Positions 63,240 to 64,000 of a stretch of DNA of 64,000 bases are shown here, in pieces (the first letter of the stretch is position 1; the number at the start of each line of letters is the position of its first letter). The stretch is from Papaver somniferum (lineage: Eukaryota; Streptophyta; Magnoliopsida; Ranunculales; Papaveraceae): positions 123,218,336-123,282,335 of the forward strand of contig NC_039360.1 of assembly GCF_003573695.1 (NCBI RefSeq). The letters run 5' to 3'. The position numbers and the translations under genes were made by a program. Below the pieces are notes generated by a model. That model made no database searches, was not told the origin of the DNA, and worked only from the letters and a program-made list of their open reading frames with translations.

Positions 63240-64000
63240 ACAGAAACACTAAATACTTTCATAATAAAGCAAAAAAAAGAAGATATAGAAGAAATAGGAT
63301 AGAAACTTTGATGGATAATGATGGAACTTGGCTGAATAGTAGAAATGAAATAACAACATGTATAACAAAACATTTCAGCAGCATAACTGTTAATCCTACC
63401 ATCGACAGTAAAATGATATAACTAATCCCAGAATGCATAAATGAAACAGATAATGCCCACCTCTGCTCTATTCCTACAAATGATGAAATAAAAAAAAAGT
63501 TTTGTTTTCAATGGAATCCGATAAAAGTCTTGGCCCGGATAGGTTTCCTCATAGCTTTTATCAACAAAATTGGGAGATTATAGAAAATGATCCTGTGTTG
63601 ATGATCCATAATTTCTTCAGAAGTGGTTGTATCTCTAAGGAACTCGGTACCTCTTTTATTTTCTCATACCTAAGATTTTAAATCCTACTACTGCCGATGA
63701 ATCCAGACCTACAACCTTAAATAATACCTTGTACAAAATTATTTCAAGAACTTGATGGCTAATAGCATGAAAGAAATGCTTGAAAAAATTATAAGCCCTT
63801 ACCAATCTGCCTTTGTACTCGGATTACAGATCTCGGACAACATAGTAATAGCTCGCGAGATAATACATAAAATGAGAAATATCAGTAAAAACGAACTGAT
63901 GGGCCTAAATATTGACATGTCAAAGGTCTTTGACAGATTCGAATGGAGTTTTTTAATAGCAATTATGAGGAAGATGGGATTTTATGAAAAATGGTGTAAC
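63240..64000 (+). pseudogene. L1-type LINE reverse transcriptase, partial and broken
   Basis: Several frames together give LMDNDGTWLNSRNEITT, FPHSFYQQNWEIIEN, FIFLIPKI, IISPYQSAFVLGLQISDNIV, AREIIHKMRNISKNELMGLN and IDMSKVFDRFEWSFLIAIM. These are the canonical plant L1 RT blocks (SAFVxGRQISDN, K-AFDR-EW), with frameshifts and stops near 63410 and 63680-63750. It continues past the right edge. Confidence 0.85.

Overview
This is a plant nuclear window. It shows GT-AG introns, class III peroxidase, SLOW GREEN 1, RH39-type helicase and AHK1-type sequences, Ty1/copia and Ty3/gypsy LTR elements, L1-type LINE pieces, a tRNA-derived SINE and Stowaway, Emigrant-like and hAT MITEs. A eudicot is likely; a Ranunculales species such as a poppy is only a guess. 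No RNA genes or CRISPR arrays were found.

Layout. 1-6210 is a decayed Ty3/gypsy element on the minus strand (RT, protease, gag, PBS, LTR) inserted into a Ty1/copia-like element whose 3' end and 2.4-kb LTR run to 9191. 9192-15681 holds an Emigrant-like MITE, a weak GRF-like zinc-finger fragment, three tandem Myb/SANT-like two-exon loci sharing a structured 3' flank, a copia RNase H/LTR remnant and a Stowaway MITE. 15925-29271 is the gene island, all on the minus strand: class III peroxidase, SLOW GREEN 1-like TPR protein, RH39-like DEAD-box helicase and hypoxanthine-guanine phosphoribosyltransferase. 29272-36926 holds LINE debris and an inverted LTR structure. 36927-54755 is one AHK1-like histidine-kinase pseudogene split by two insertions, each with a recognisable 5-bp target duplication: a solo copia-like LTR, itself containing a complete non-autonomous gag-only element, and a 6.1-kb non-coding LARD-like element. 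55163-58071 is an intact proteasome alpha-4 (alpha type-7) gene on the plus strand. 58072-64000 contains a long-TIR element carrying an array of short hairpins, a degraded Stowaway copy and an L1-type reverse transcriptase running off the right edge.

Functionally, the genes look like separate single loci rather than a cluster: plastid biogenesis (SG1-like, RH39-like), purine salvage (HPRT), cell wall (peroxidase) and protein turnover (proteasome). The two most unusual structures are the roughly nine-unit TTCGGTT/AACCGAA hairpin array inside the TIR element at 59368-60963, and the three Myb/SANT-like paralogues whose 3' flanks (two hairpins) are better conserved than their coding exons. All coordinates, splice sites and motifs were read by eye; no alignments or database searches were run.
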